Assembly: GCF_000526635.1 (NCBI RefSeq)
Contig: NZ_JAGL01000002.1
Location: 220,129 to 284,128 of the forward strand
Length of the DNA stretch: 64,000 nt
Source: Aminobacter sp. J41
GTDB lineage: Bacteria; Pseudomonadota; Alphaproteobacteria; Rhizobiales; Rhizobiaceae
Reading direction: 5' to 3'
This document shows positions 55,198 through 63,958 of the stretch, in pieces. The stretch's first letter is position 1. Each line of letters opens with the position of its first letter. A program made the position numbers and the translations under genes. The notes beneath the pieces were generated by a model, which ran no database searches, was not told where the DNA came from, and saw only the letters and a program-made list of their open reading frames with translations.

Positions 55198-55367
55198 GTA
55201 CTACGTCGGAGCCATGCGAAGAGGCTTCAGGCGACTTCGGCGGCGAAGCGAAGCGCTTCGTTCGAAGTTGCGTGGGCCTTATGGCGTCAGCGGGCGCGCC
55301 TGTCAACAGGGGCCTGAAGCATTTTTCAACAGTATCCAACGGACCCTTGCGGGGCTATAGAACGCGC

Positions 55368-56180
55368 ATGACAAAGGACGCCAAAACCCCCTCGCCCAAG
55401 GATAGCCACTACGCCCGCCTGCGTCGCGAATTTCGCGACCGCAACAAGGAATCGACGAAGGCCGACGACCGGACGGTGCGCCTCTACGGCCTGCACACGG
55501 TCCGCGCGGCGCTCGACAATCCGCGCCGTAAGATCAGCCGCATGCTGGTCACCCGCAACGCGCTGGCGCGGCTGGAGCTCAGCGAGCCGCTATCCTTCCC
55601 CTTCCCGGTGGAAATCGTCGAGCCGCGCGCGATCGACAAGCTCGTGGGCGAAGACGCGGTCCATCAGGGCGTGATGATCGAAGCCGAACCGCTGACGCCC
55701 AAGCGCCTCACCGCGCTTGGCGACACGCAGCTGGTGCTGGTGCTTGATCAGGTGACCGACCCGCATAATGTCGGCGCGATCATGCGCTCGGCAGTCGCTT
55801 TTGGCGCCGGCGCGCTGATCACCACGGCCCGCCACAGCCCGGCCGAGACCGGCGTGCTGGCCAAGTCGGCTTCCGGTGCGCTCGAGCACATCGACCATAT
55901 CGAGGTGCGCAACCTTGCCGACGCGCTGGGCGAGCTGCACGAGGCAGGCTTCGAGACGATCGGGCTTGATTCGGAAGGCCCAGCGGAGCTCGAAAAGACG
56001 TTCTCCGGCAGCAAGATCGCGCTGGTTCTTGGCGCCGAGGGCAAGGGCCTGCGCCAGAAGACCCGCGAGACGGTCACGGCTCTCGCTCGTCTCGACATGC
56101 CCGGCGCCATTCGCTCGCTCAACGTCTCCAACGCGGCTGCCGTGGCGCTCTACGCGGCCAGACGGCATCTGGTCGGGTAG
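55368..56180 (+). CDS. rlmB: 23S rRNA 2'-O-methyltransferase, TrmH/RlmB family
   Basis: The 270-residue protein has the SpoU layout: an N-terminal substrate-binding domain (LYGLHTVRAALDNPRRKIS) and a C-terminal SPOUT knot with LVLDQVTDPHNVGAIMRSA, LVLGAEGKGLRQKTRE and MPGAIRSLNVSNAAAVALY (motifs 1-3). RlmB methylates G2251 in the ribosomal peptidyl-transferase loop, with SAM. The ATG at 55368 is used; an in-frame extension overlaps the tRNA-Tyr gene and is rejected. Charge-rich first 30 residues are common in this group. Confidence 0.92.
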   Translation: MTKDAKTPSPKDSHYARLRREFRDRNKESTKADDRTVRLYGLHTVRAALDNPRRKISRMLVTRNALARLELSEPLSFPFPVEIVEPRAIDKLVGEDAVHQGVMIEAEPLTPKRLTALGDTQLVLVLDQVTDPHNVGAIMRSAVAFGAGALITTARHSPAETGVLAKSASGALEHIDHIEVRNLADALGELHEAGFETIGLDSEGPAELEKTFSGSKIALVLGAEGKGLRQKTRETVTALARLDMPGAIRSLNVSNAAAVALYAARRHLVG

Positions 56181-56473
56181 CCGCTGGGGCGCGTGCCAAA
56201 TGGCCGGCGCTCTTCGTCACCGCCCGGGCTTCGTAACCGTTCAGGCCTCGATGCCACGGTCAAGCCGTGGCATGACGATGGGAAAGGCTTGGACGCTCCC
56301 TCTACAACCTGATCGTTCCATGAACACGGGGATGGAAAGCACAGACGGTCGAGGATGAGCCCTAACGTTAGCCATTCGTCATCCTCGGGCCAGACCCGAG
56401 GATCCATTCCGGAACGCTTCAGGACTGCCAATGTCAGTGCCACCTCTGTGCCTGACGGCGCGGCGCACCGGCC
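56181..56473. other. Intergenic region with RIME-like repeat
   Basis: The 293 bp between rlmB and a small leftward gene hold two large palindromes listed under the repeat entry. No convincing coding frame. Confidence 0.6.
56251..56403. repeat. RIME-like intergenic element with two palindromes
   Basis: Two inverted repeats occur 108 bp apart: ATGCCACGG-TCAAG-CCGTGGCAT (56251-56273) and ATCCTCGGG-CCAGA-CCCGAGGAT (56381-56403), each a 9-bp stem with 5-nt loop. The arrangement and sequence (GTCATCCTCGGG... GAGGATCCATTCC) resemble the abundant intergenic mosaic elements of rhizobia. A copy count in the genome was not possible here. Confidence 0.6.
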
Positions 56474-56653
56474 CTACCCTGCCACGCCTCCTATCCCCGC
56501 CACCTGGCTCAGATAAACTGCCAGCGCGACGAACGCCGCGGCGACGCCGATGCCGCGCCAGTCTATCTCCGTGCCGCGCAAATTGCGCGTAAGGCGAAAC
56601 GCGACATAGGCCACGGCAAGCACAAGCAGGGCGATGAGCAAAAGTCTCGGCAC
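56474..56653 (-). CDS. Small membrane protein, 59 residues
   Basis: A GTG at 56653 opens a frame encoding MPRLLLIALLVLAVAYVAFR, a charged turn (RNLRGTEIDWRG), and a second helix IGVAAAFVALAVYLSQV. The ribosome site GGAGGAG lies about six bases upstream. The two-helix hairpin topology and the SD support a real gene, although it is below the size usually reported. No family recognised. A 101-residue frame in another phase over this region is a shadow. Confidence 0.65.
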   Translation of the reverse strand: MPRLLLIALLVLAVAYVAFRLTRNLRGTEIDWRGIGVAAAFVALAVYLSQVAGIGGVAG

Positions 56654-56713
56654 GGCACTCCTCCGGCGCAGGAAACATCCTCACGCCAGATCTAGGAACG
56701 CTGCCGGGGGATT

Positions 56714-57367
56714 TTAAGCCCGCTGGCCGCGCAGGCGCTGTTCGGCCAGCTGCAAGTCGTCAGGGGTGTTGATGTTGAAGAACGGGTCGCCGCTGTCGTC
56801 GGAGAACAATGCGCAGGCGGCGCCGTGGCGGTCGGCAAAGGCGCCGACGCGGCGCTGGCCGGCCTCGAGCTGCGCCCGCAGGTCATCCCGGACACGCACC
56901 GGCCAGAGCCCGAAGGTGGGATGGCGGCGCAGCGAACCGTTCTCGTCGCGCGAGGCCGCAAGCGCGATCGGCACCATCTGGCTGGTCGCCTCCTCCGCCA
57001 GGCGTTCCACGAGATCGTGCGGGACGAAAGGCGTGTCGGCGGCCACAGTGATGATCTGCTCGTAGCCGCGCGCTGCCGCCCAGTCGAGCCCGGCCAGCAC
57101 GCCCGCGAGCGGCCCCGGCCAGTCCTCAATCGTATCCGGAACGACTTCGAGGCTGAAATGGGCAAAGCGCGCAGCATCGCCGTTGGCGTTGAGGAGGATG
57201 ACGTTCGTCTGCGGGCGAAGGCGTTCGATGATGCGATCAAGCAGCGTACCCTGGCCGAGCTGCATCAACGCCTTGTCGCCGCCGCCCATGCGCGTTGCGA
57301 GGCCGCCCGCAAGGATCAGCACCGGGATGTCCGGGCGTTTCAGCGTCTTCTGCTCTATGGTGGCCAT
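56714..57367 (-). CDS. mobA: Molybdenum cofactor guanylyltransferase MobA
   Basis: The 217-residue nucleotidyltransferase carries LAGGLATRMGGGDKAL (the G-rich MobA nucleotide motif), VVPDTIEDWPGPLAGVLAG and ADTPFVPHDLV with the metal aspartate, and NINTPDDLQLAE near the end. It adds GMP to molybdopterin, giving the bis-MGD cofactor. The modABC molybdate importer lies about 2.4 kb away on the same strand. A strong terminator precedes it on that strand, so it is a separate transcript. Confidence 0.93.
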   Translation of the reverse strand: MATIEQKTLKRPDIPVLILAGGLATRMGGGDKALMQLGQGTLLDRIIERLRPQTNVILLNANGDAARFAHFSLEVVPDTIEDWPGPLAGVLAGLDWAAARGYEQIITVAADTPFVPHDLVERLAEEATSQMVPIALAASRDENGSLRRHPTFGLWPVRVRDDLRAQLEAGQRRVGAFADRHGAACALFSDDSGDPFFNINTPDDLQLAEQRLRGQRA

Positions 57368-57458
57368 CTGCTCCTCGGGTGCGGACGTAAGATGATCCTT
57401 CTGCCAGCACTTGGTTAAAATCTAGGCAGCCCGGGGCCGAACTTGAAGGGGCAAAAAT

Positions 57459-57487
57459 AAAGCCCGGCGGAAGAACCGCCGGGCTTT
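57459..57487 (-). terminator. Perfect intrinsic terminator of the DoxX-like gene
   Basis: AAAGCCCGGCGG and CCGCCGGGCTTT form a perfect 12-bp stem around a 5-nt loop. Read leftward it is followed by ATTTTTGC, so it terminates the unit 58472-57511 ahead of mobA. Confidence 0.88.
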
Positions 57488-57510
57488 AGGTGTTTGACGT
57501 GCAGAAGCAA

Positions 57511-58026
57511 TCAGTCTTCGGTCTTGGCCGCTTCGATCAGCTTCTTGAAGTCGCCGAGGCCACCCATCTTCGCCTTCCAGGTCAGGAGCGGCGCGTAGAA
57601 GCGCAGGTAGGCGAGCATCAGGATGATCGACAGGTAGAAGCACATCACACCCATGTAGGTCGGGCTGAACAGGCGGTCATAACGGCCGTTCAGGATGATG
57701 GCGTTGTACCAGACGACGGCCGAGATCGGCATTGCGATCACGAGGCCGAGCGGAACGAAGCGGTTGAAGACCAGCATCAGGCCGCAGACGATTTCGAGCG
57801 TCTTGACGATATCGAACAGGCCGACCTCGATCATGGTGACGAGCATCTGCGAGGAGAGCGGCGTGTTGCCGACCGGCTGCGGGAAGATCGTCGGCAGGCC
57901 GAGCTGAGTCAGCCAGTAGGACGTGCCCGACATGATCATCCAGCCGCCGAGGTAGAGACGGCCACCCGTCAGCAGGATCTTGACGATGGTGCTAAGGTTC
58001 CAGTCGTAGGAAATCTGTTTCGACAT
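57511..58026 (-). CDS. DoxX-like membrane protein
   Basis: The 171-residue protein has four hydrophobic helices (about 12-30, 60-85, 90-112, 125-150), with LYLGGWMIMSGTSYWL and IVKTLEIVCGLMLVFNRFVPLGLV resembling the DoxX/DoxD membrane fold. GGAGCTAGCCCC precedes the ATG. It follows an NTF2-like gene by 11 bp in one short operon ending at a strong terminator. Function unknown, possibly an oxidoreductase-associated membrane component. Confidence 0.75.
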   Translation of the reverse strand: MSKQISYDWNLSTIVKILLTGGRLYLGGWMIMSGTSYWLTQLGLPTIFPQPVGNTPLSSQMLVTMIEVGLFDIVKTLEIVCGLMLVFNRFVPLGLVIAMPISAVVWYNAIILNGRYDRLFSPTYMGVMCFYLSIILMLAYLRFYAPLLTWKAKMGGLGDFKKLIEAAKTED

Positions 58027-58037
58027 GGGGCTAGCTC

Positions 58038-58472
58038 CTACTGCGCGATATAGCGCTGGATGTTGTCGATGCGGCCGCCGCGCGGGCCGATGTGGTAGAC
58101 GTCGACGACCGTCTGCTCGGAACCGTTCACGGTGAGCTTGTGGACCGCGACGACCGTGCGGCCATCACCGATCAGCGGCTGCACGAGTTCGGAATTGGCG
58201 TTGACGCCATCGGCGAACTCGGGGAACAGGTCCTTGTTGTACTCGGCATCCGAGGCGATGTACTCGCCGGCCGCGTAACCGCCCTTGCCGTTCTCGTAGA
58301 CCTCGGCGCGGAAGTCGGTCAGCATGTGCTTCGGCATCTTGTCGAGTGCCGGACCCCACTGCCAGTTCGGGGCAATGTGCAGCTGGTAATAAATATTGCA
58401 GAGGAAGAGCGCAGCCACGACCAGCGAAATCGCGTAGAGCGTGCGCTCGGAAATTGTACGGGACCCAGACAA
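58038..58472 (-). CDS. Membrane-anchored protein with possible NTF2/SnoaL-like domain
   Basis: The 144-residue protein has a single N-terminal helix (YAISLVVAALFLCNIYYQL) and a soluble domain whose C-terminal strand pair (VVDVYHIGPRGGRIDNIQRY) resembles the NTF2/SnoaL-type cone fold. It starts with TTG: the site at 58472 has AGGAG six bases upstream, whereas TTG at 58478 abuts that motif and is less likely. It is cotranscribed with the DoxX-like gene. Function unknown. Confidence 0.7.
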   Translation of the reverse strand: MSGSRTISERTLYAISLVVAALFLCNIYYQLHIAPNWQWGPALDKMPKHMLTDFRAEVYENGKGGYAAGEYIASDAEYNKDLFPEFADGVNANSELVQPLIGDGRTVVAVHKLTVNGSEQTVVDVYHIGPRGGRIDNIQRYIAQ

Positions 58473-58728
58473 GTCCAACTCCTATTCTTGGGCGACGGCG
58501 AGCGTCTTGGGAGGACCTGCTCGCGGCTGCCAGTGCGAACGCCCGGCACGATGGCCGGGGCGAACTCATGAAAAAGTGTCGCTTGATAAGCCGCGCACAT
58601 TTGTCGCGGACGGGCGCTCTTTAAGGCAGAAAACGGGCGCGCCCAACCAAAAAGCGGCGTTTCAGTGATGACGATACGTAAGGCGCTTGTGAATCGCACC
58701 CCCCCTGTTTTGCGGCGGTCGTGACGCT

Positions 58729-59661
58729 TCAGAGCCGGCGCGGAACCCTTGGAATTCCCGGCTCGCAGTCGAGCGCGGCGCGATCCCAGCCGCCGGTATC
58801 GGCAGCCACTTCGTAGGTGGTCTGCAGGAACCGCATCAGCGTTTGCTCTGGTTCAAGGCTGCGCCGCACCGCGTTGTAAGGCAGCAGAAACTCACCGAGT
58901 CGCTCGTCAAACCGCGCTTCCGCCGGCTCAACCCTGCGGGCGCTGAAGCCCTCAGGCGCGGGATACGCATAGGAATAAAACATCGCCTCGTCGACGCCGG
59001 AACCGCCTGGCCAGAAGCCGGCCGACGAAACCTCGTGGCTGTAGGCTTCCTGCGAGACGCTGTCCGGAAGTCCAGGAATTCCTCCCGGATGCAGCGGCGC
59101 GGATCGCCCGGAAAAGCGCGTGACGGCAAGGTCGAACGAGCCCCAGAACAGATGCACGGGTGAGACCTTGCCGAGGAAACCGGTGCGGAACTGCTCGAAC
59201 ACGCGCGCGACCAGCACCAGCGCTTGGTGAAACCGCTGGACTGCCTCGCCATCGTAAGGACGCTCTGCGTGATCCTCCGCAAAGGGAACCGGGTCCGGAA
59301 ACTCGTTGGGCTTGCCATGCATCAGCGGCCGCCCGCCGACGGCGCGTATCGCATCGGCTGTCTCGGAATAGAACCGCGCCACGCTCATCGGCCGCAGCGG
59401 GAAGGTCTCGCGCGCACCGCCCTCCGCCTCGGCAACAAAGAGGTGGTCGCAGAAATCGAGGCTGATGGTGACGAAAACGTCGGCGTCAGGGATCGGGCCG
59501 GTCGTCAGACCGCGCGGGGTTACATAGAGCGTCGCATGCCAGGAGTGATTGACCCAGGGCGTATGCGCGAAGCGGTACTTTCCCATGATCTGCGCCCACA
59601 GGTGCAGCGCAGTGCAGGTCTCTCGCCATTGAACATAGGCAATCTCAGGCCAGCGCTCCAT
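58729..59661 (-). CDS. DUF5996 family protein
   Basis: The 310-residue soluble protein has an N-terminal WRETCTALHLWAQIMGKYR and PWVNHSWHATLYVTPRGLTT, HLFWGSFDLAVTRFSGRSAP and GGSGVDEAMFYSYAYPAPEG, the typical pattern of DUF5996 proteins, which have no known function. No signal or membrane segment is visible. It lies 42 bp downstream of modC on the same strand and may be cotranscribed with the molybdate operon. Confidence 0.85.
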   Translation of the reverse strand: MERWPEIAYVQWRETCTALHLWAQIMGKYRFAHTPWVNHSWHATLYVTPRGLTTGPIPDADVFVTISLDFCDHLFVAEAEGGARETFPLRPMSVARFYSETADAIRAVGGRPLMHGKPNEFPDPVPFAEDHAERPYDGEAVQRFHQALVLVARVFEQFRTGFLGKVSPVHLFWGSFDLAVTRFSGRSAPLHPGGIPGLPDSVSQEAYSHEVSSAGFWPGGSGVDEAMFYSYAYPAPEGFSARRVEPAEARFDERLGEFLLPYNAVRRSLEPEQTLMRFLQTTYEVAADTGGWDRAALDCEPGIPRVPRRL

Positions 59662-59703
59662 TGCCTCTTATAGCAGTTTCGCGACCAAAGCGCGATCAGC
59701 CCC

Positions 59704-60798
59704 TCACCTGCTCTTGCGGCGGACAAGCGCGACGCTTTTCGCCTGCGCGTGAACCAGCTGTCCTTCGCGGAAGCCAAGGCTCTCCCACGACTTGCGGGTC
59801 ACACGCGAGAGGATGCGACTGCCCGCACCATCATCGCCGAGCCCAAGCACGGCAATGACCTCGTTTCCAGCTATCGTCGCTGAGAGAACGCGAGCCGGCA
59901 GGCTGTTCAGCAGCGTCGAGCCTTGCGGCGCCTGAGTCGCGAGGCTGACATCGCCGGCAGCGATCGTCAGGCGTTGGTGGCTGCCCCTCGCGGCTTGCTC
60001 CATCGGCACGAGGAACTCGCCTCCGGACACCTTCAGTGTCGCGAGGCCGTAGTCCGAGTCATACTGGTCGAGCACGGCATCGAGCGTCACCGCCGCTTGC
60101 CGGCCCGCAGCGAGCGGCAGCGAAGGATCAACCTGCATGGCGCTGAGCGGCCCGGAGGCAAGCACCCGGCCATCGCGCATCAGCACGACATGATCGGCAA
60201 GCCTTTCGACCTCGGAAATATCGTGCGTGACGAGGATGATCGGGATCTTCAGGTTTGCATGCAGCGCCTCGAAATAGGGCAGCACTTCGTCCTTCGCCAT
60301 GCGGTCGAGCGCCGACAACGGCTCGTCCATCAAGAGCAGCCGCGGCTGCGCCAGCAGCGCCCGGCCGATCGCCACCCGCTGCCGCTCCCCGCCGGAGAGA
60401 TTGTCCGGCATCCGGTCGACGAGATGGCCGATACCGAGCAGCTCGACAATCTCGTCAAACTGCGTGTGCCCGGGCGCGCCCTTCGCGCGGGCTTCGCCGT
60501 AGGTCAGGTTCCGGCGCACAGACAAGTGCGGAAAAAGGCTTGCCTCCTGGAACACATAGCCCAGAGCACGCCGGTGCGTCGGCACGAAAGTTTGTTCGTC
60601 CTGCCAGATTTCGCGGCCGACAACGATGCGACCTGGGATCCGGTTGAGGCCGGCAACGGCCCGCAACACCGATGTCTTGCCGCAACCCGAAGGCCCGAAC
60701 AGCGCCGATATGCCGTACATCGGCAGCCCCGCCTCGAAATTTAGCCGGAACGAGCCGAGCTGGCCGTCGAGCGAAATGTCGATCGTCGCACCCGTCAA
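59704..60798 (-). CDS. modC: Molybdate ABC transporter ATP-binding protein ModC
   Basis: The 364-residue ATPase has Walker [10 protein letters not shown], signature [17 protein letters not shown], Walker [13 protein letters not shown] and a C-terminal TOBE (Mop-like) molybdate-binding domain (about 290-360). It starts with TTG in a TTGA overlap with the modB stop. The intact C-terminal domain indicates feedback regulation by molybdate, known in the family. Confidence 0.94.
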   Translation of the reverse strand: MTGATIDISLDGQLGSFRLNFEAGLPMYGISALFGPSGCGKTSVLRAVAGLNRIPGRIVVGREIWQDEQTFVPTHRRALGYVFQEASLFPHLSVRRNLTYGEARAKGAPGHTQFDEIVELLGIGHLVDRMPDNLSGGERQRVAIGRALLAQPRLLLMDEPLSALDRMAKDEVLPYFEALHANLKIPIILVTHDISEVERLADHVVLMRDGRVLASGPLSAMQVDPSLPLAAGRQAAVTLDAVLDQYDSDYGLATLKVSGGEFLVPMEQAARGSHQRLTIAAGDVSLATQAPQGSTLLNSLPARVLSATIAGNEVIAVLGLGDDGAGSRILSRVTRKSWESLGFREGQLVHAQAKSVALVRRKSR

Positions 60799-61472
60799 GA
60801 CGTGCGCCTCCCCGACCGGCGCGCGAGCAGCGAGACCGTGAAGATCACGAGGAACGAGAAGACGAGCATGCCGAGCGACAGGATATGCGCCTCGCGCCAG
60901 CGCAGTGTCTCGACGAAGTCATAGATCGCGATCGACAGCACCTTGGTTTCGCCAGGAATGTTGCCGCCGACCATCAGGATGACGCCAAACTCGCCGACCG
61001 TATGGGCAAAGGCCAGCACCGCGCCGGTCAAAATGCCGGGCAGTGCCAGCGGCAGCGCCACGCTCCAAAACGCGTCCCAGGGCGAAGCGCGCAGCGTTGC
61101 CGCGACCTCGAGCGGCCGGCGCCCCATCGCCTCAAACGAATTGCGCACCGGCTGAACCATGAAGGGCAGCGAGGCGATCACCGAGCCGGCGACCAACCCC
61201 TCGAAGCTGAAGGCGAAGGTGCGCAGGCCCACCAGCGGCCCAAGCCAGCCGCCAAGCCCCTGCGGGCCAAGCGCGACGAGAATGTAGAAACCGAGCACCG
61301 TCGGCGGCAGGACGAGCGGCAGCGCGACGATCGTGGCGATCACCTCGCGCCAGCGCGACGGCGTCCATGCGAGCCACCAGGCGATCGGGATACCGATGAT
61401 GAGCAGTGCGAGCGTCGTGACGCCGGCGAGCTGGATCGTCAGCCAGATCGGCGACCACAGGTCCTGCGTCAC
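60795..61472 (-). CDS. modB: Molybdate ABC transporter permease ModB
   Basis: The 225-residue protein has five to six membrane helices and the ABC permease EAA loop [25 protein letters not shown]. It starts with GTG at 61472, 32 bp after modA, and overlaps modC at its 3' end. Confidence 0.94.
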   Translation of the reverse strand: MTQDLWSPIWLTIQLAGVTTLALLIIGIPIAWWLAWTPSRWREVIATIVALPLVLPPTVLGFYILVALGPQGLGGWLGPLVGLRTFAFSFEGLVAGSVIASLPFMVQPVRNSFEAMGRRPLEVAATLRASPWDAFWSVALPLALPGILTGAVLAFAHTVGEFGVILMVGGNIPGETKVLSIAIYDFVETLRWREAHILSLGMLVFSFLVIFTVSLLARRSGRRTS

Positions 61473-61504
61473 GTCGTGCCTCCCGGATTTGCGCGGCGTC
61501 CTCG

Positions 61505-62266
61505 TCAGCGCGCGCGTGCGTAGCCGTACTTTTCGATGATTTCGGCCGCCTTGTCTCCCTTCAGGAACTCGATGAAGGCTGTTGCCGCTGGGTTATCCTC
61601 ACCCTGCTTCAAAAGCACCGCATCTTGCCGGATCGGCGTGAAAAGCTCCTGTGGTACGACCCAGCGCGAGCCGCCGTCGCGCCGCGCCACCTGCCCCAGC
61701 GCAACGAAGCCGAGCTCGGCATTTCCGGTCTCGATGAACTGGAACGTCTGGGCGATGTTTTGGCCCTGCACCATTTTGGGCTGCAATGCCTCATAGACAC
61801 CGAGCGACTGCATCGTCTCGACCGCAGCCTTGCCATACGGCGCAGCCTCCGGATTAGCGAGGGCTATCTGCTGGAAGTTCCCCTCCTTCAGGACCTCCGG
61901 TCCCGTCACGACGGCTGCATCCGGCGAATAGAGCACCAGCTGACCGGTCGCATAGGTAAAGACGCTTCCCTCGACGCCGTAGCCTTCGGCAACCGCCATT
62001 GCCGGGCGCACATTATCCGCCGACAGAAACACCTCGAACGGCGCTCCCTGCGTGATCTGGGCGTAAAGCTGGCCGGTGGCACCGAACGACAGCACCGCCT
62101 GATGCCCGGTCTCTGCGGCGAAGGCCCGGGCGATCTCATTCGCCGCATCGGTGAAGTTTGCCGCGATGGCGACATGGGTCCGATCAGCCCGGGCGAGACC
62201 GCCGCAGGCCAGGACGAACAGGATTGCAGAGAAGAAGATTCGCGACGTCACCCTCGCCTCGAACAC
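61505..62266 (-). CDS. modA: Molybdate-binding protein ModA
   Basis: The 253-residue periplasmic protein has a signal peptide (about residues 1-27, ending GGLARA-D) and the ModA pattern [43 protein letters not shown]. It begins with GTG at 62266, though GTG at 62251 is an alternative. It is the first gene of modABC. Confidence 0.93.
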   Translation of the reverse strand: MFEARVTSRIFFSAILFVLACGGLARADRTHVAIAANFTDAANEIARAFAAETGHQAVLSFGATGQLYAQITQGAPFEVFLSADNVRPAMAVAEGYGVEGSVFTYATGQLVLYSPDAAVVTGPEVLKEGNFQQIALANPEAAPYGKAAVETMQSLGVYEALQPKMVQGQNIAQTFQFIETGNAELGFVALGQVARRDGGSRWVVPQELFTPIRQDAVLLKQGEDNPAATAFIEFLKGDKAAEIIEKYGYARAR

Positions 62267-62548
62267 CGTGAGAACTCGGGCAGACTACAGCCGAGATCGT
62301 CGCCTTTGTCAGCCGGGAATTGAAGCGAATGCAGCAGCAGAGTGAGGGTGAGTGCTGCGAAAGGGTTGACCAACCGCCTCTATAAGAGAAACCGGAAAAT
62401 CTCAATGAAATCCACGATTTGTGAGGGGACAAACCGTCCGCGATTCAGCTAAGTGTCTGACTGATCAGCGTTGGGCAAGCTGCCACGATTCAAATTTGGC
62501 AATCCTCCGTGACTCATCATCGCTAGCACCTGCCGCAGCGTGCTGCGG

Positions 62549-62785
62549 CTAGTCAATTAGAGGCAGCCGCAGCCCAGGACCACCCGTCTCGTCCGGGCCT
62601 AAGAACTTAACTCCTAACCGTTCAAAGGTTTGCTGCAGTTTTCGAACTGTCTCCACCTTCACATGGTCGTTTCGCTCGATCTTCAAGATGGTCCGGGCGC
62701 TGATGCCGGACAACTCAGCCAATTGGGTTTGGCTGAGGTCCAATGCGCTTCGTGCCGCGCGCAGGAGTGGGACGGGAGCATCCAT
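62549..62785 (-). CDS. XRE family helix-turn-helix protein
   Basis: The 78-residue protein is a compact XRE-type DNA-binding domain: LDLSQTQLAELSGISARTIL followed by KIERNDHVKVETVRKLQQTF. It could be a small repressor or an antitoxin-like regulator. It diverges from the metallophosphoesterase gene across 207 bp in a visibly AT-richer area. Confidence 0.85.
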   Translation of the reverse strand: MDAPVPLLRAARSALDLSQTQLAELSGISARTILKIERNDHVKVETVRKLQQTFERLGVKFLGPDETGGPGLRLPLID

Positions 62786-62992
62786 AAGGCGGTATTAGTT
62801 GGGACCCCACCGACGTGCCATATCTCCCGAAATATTTCACTTTTTGCGCATCTTTTTACTATTATTTCGCACATATTTGCGGTCTTTCCGCAAACGCGGG
62901 ACCTTCAGGAACCTGTTGCCTGCCCGACCTGCGAATCACCATCCGCAGCTGCAAGTGAGCGGCAAGGCGTAAAAAGAAGACCAAGGCGTATT

Positions 62993-63844
62993 ATGAGAGC
63001 ATGGATATTTTCTGACTTACATGTCGAACAGGAACCCAATTTCAGGTTTTCTGCAATTCCCGATGCAGACGTGTGCATTTGCGCAGGAGACATTACAGAT
63101 CGAGGACCAAAGAGAGGCATTGAATGGTTGGGGGATCACATTGCTCCCCATATGCCGGTAATATTCGTACCCGGTGCTCATGATTTTTACGGCAGCTCCG
63201 TAACAGAGGGGCTTGCAGAGGCACATCGGACTGCCCACCGCTACGGAAACATATTTATACTGGACGGCGCATATGTGGCATTGGATGGCTACCAATTTAT
63301 CGGCGCTACCGTCTGGACTGATTTCAAGCTACATTGGGATATGAAAATGGCAACTACGGTGGCCCAAAAGACATTGGACGAATACCACCGGATTAAGATT
63401 TCGAAGAGACCGAACCAACGATTCACCCCTCAAAACCGACTGGGGCTTCACGTCCAAGACCTGGCAAAAATAATGTGGGCAACTCAGGAAACTGAAAGCG
63501 AACACCGGATAATAATAAGTCATCATGCGCCGACTTTAATGTCGATTCCACACTCTCTTCTGCGGGATCCGTTGGCAGCATCGCTCGCATCACGCCTTGA
63601 ACATTTAATTCTCGAGTACGATCCAATTTTGTGGGTGCACGGCCATATCCATAAGCCCAGCAATTACCTAATCGGCAATACTCGCGTGATCTGTAATCCG
63701 CGAGGGTTTCGAAGTGAACCTTCACTAGAATCGTTCGATCCTTATCTTGTGGTCGAGCTAGCGGAAATAGCTCAAGCTGCTGAACGAAACAGAAGAGAAT
63801 CAGATGTTTTTCGCACCATCAGGGCCTCTGACCACGACGTCTGA
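62993..63844 (+). CDS. Metallophosphoesterase
   Basis: The 283-residue protein has the calcineurin-like motifs in order: SDLHVE (residues 7-12), AGDITD, GAHDFYG (GNHD with alanine at the usual asparagine), ISHHAP and GHIHKPSNY. A Mn/Fe-type phosphoesterase activity is expected, but the replaced asparagine is a family-conserved ligand, so catalysis could be altered. The gene is AT-rich relative to the window (frequent AAA, ATA, AAT codons), suggesting horizontal acquisition. Upstream in-frame extension to 62630 crosses the XRE gene and is rejected. Confidence 0.85.
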   Translation: MRAWIFSDLHVEQEPNFRFSAIPDADVCICAGDITDRGPKRGIEWLGDHIAPHMPVIFVPGAHDFYGSSVTEGLAEAHRTAHRYGNIFILDGAYVALDGYQFIGATVWTDFKLHWDMKMATTVAQKTLDEYHRIKISKRPNQRFTPQNRLGLHVQDLAKIMWATQETESEHRIIISHHAPTLMSIPHSLLRDPLAASLASRLEHLILEYDPILWVHGHIHKPSNYLIGNTRVICNPRGFRSEPSLESFDPYLVVELAEIAQAAERNRRESDVFRTIRASDHDV

Positions 63845-63958
63845 GGGGCTCTGCAAGGTGACGTCCCCGGACGTGGTGTAGCTGGGTAGCGCGGCGGTCA
63901 TCGGCGCTTTCCGGTAGGGTCTGGTTGCGAGACCAACCCCTTTCCGGAAGGAACACCG

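Noticed and set aside
55125..55367. Upstream extension of rlmB
   Set aside because: It would read through the tRNA-Tyr gene; the family start is at 55368.
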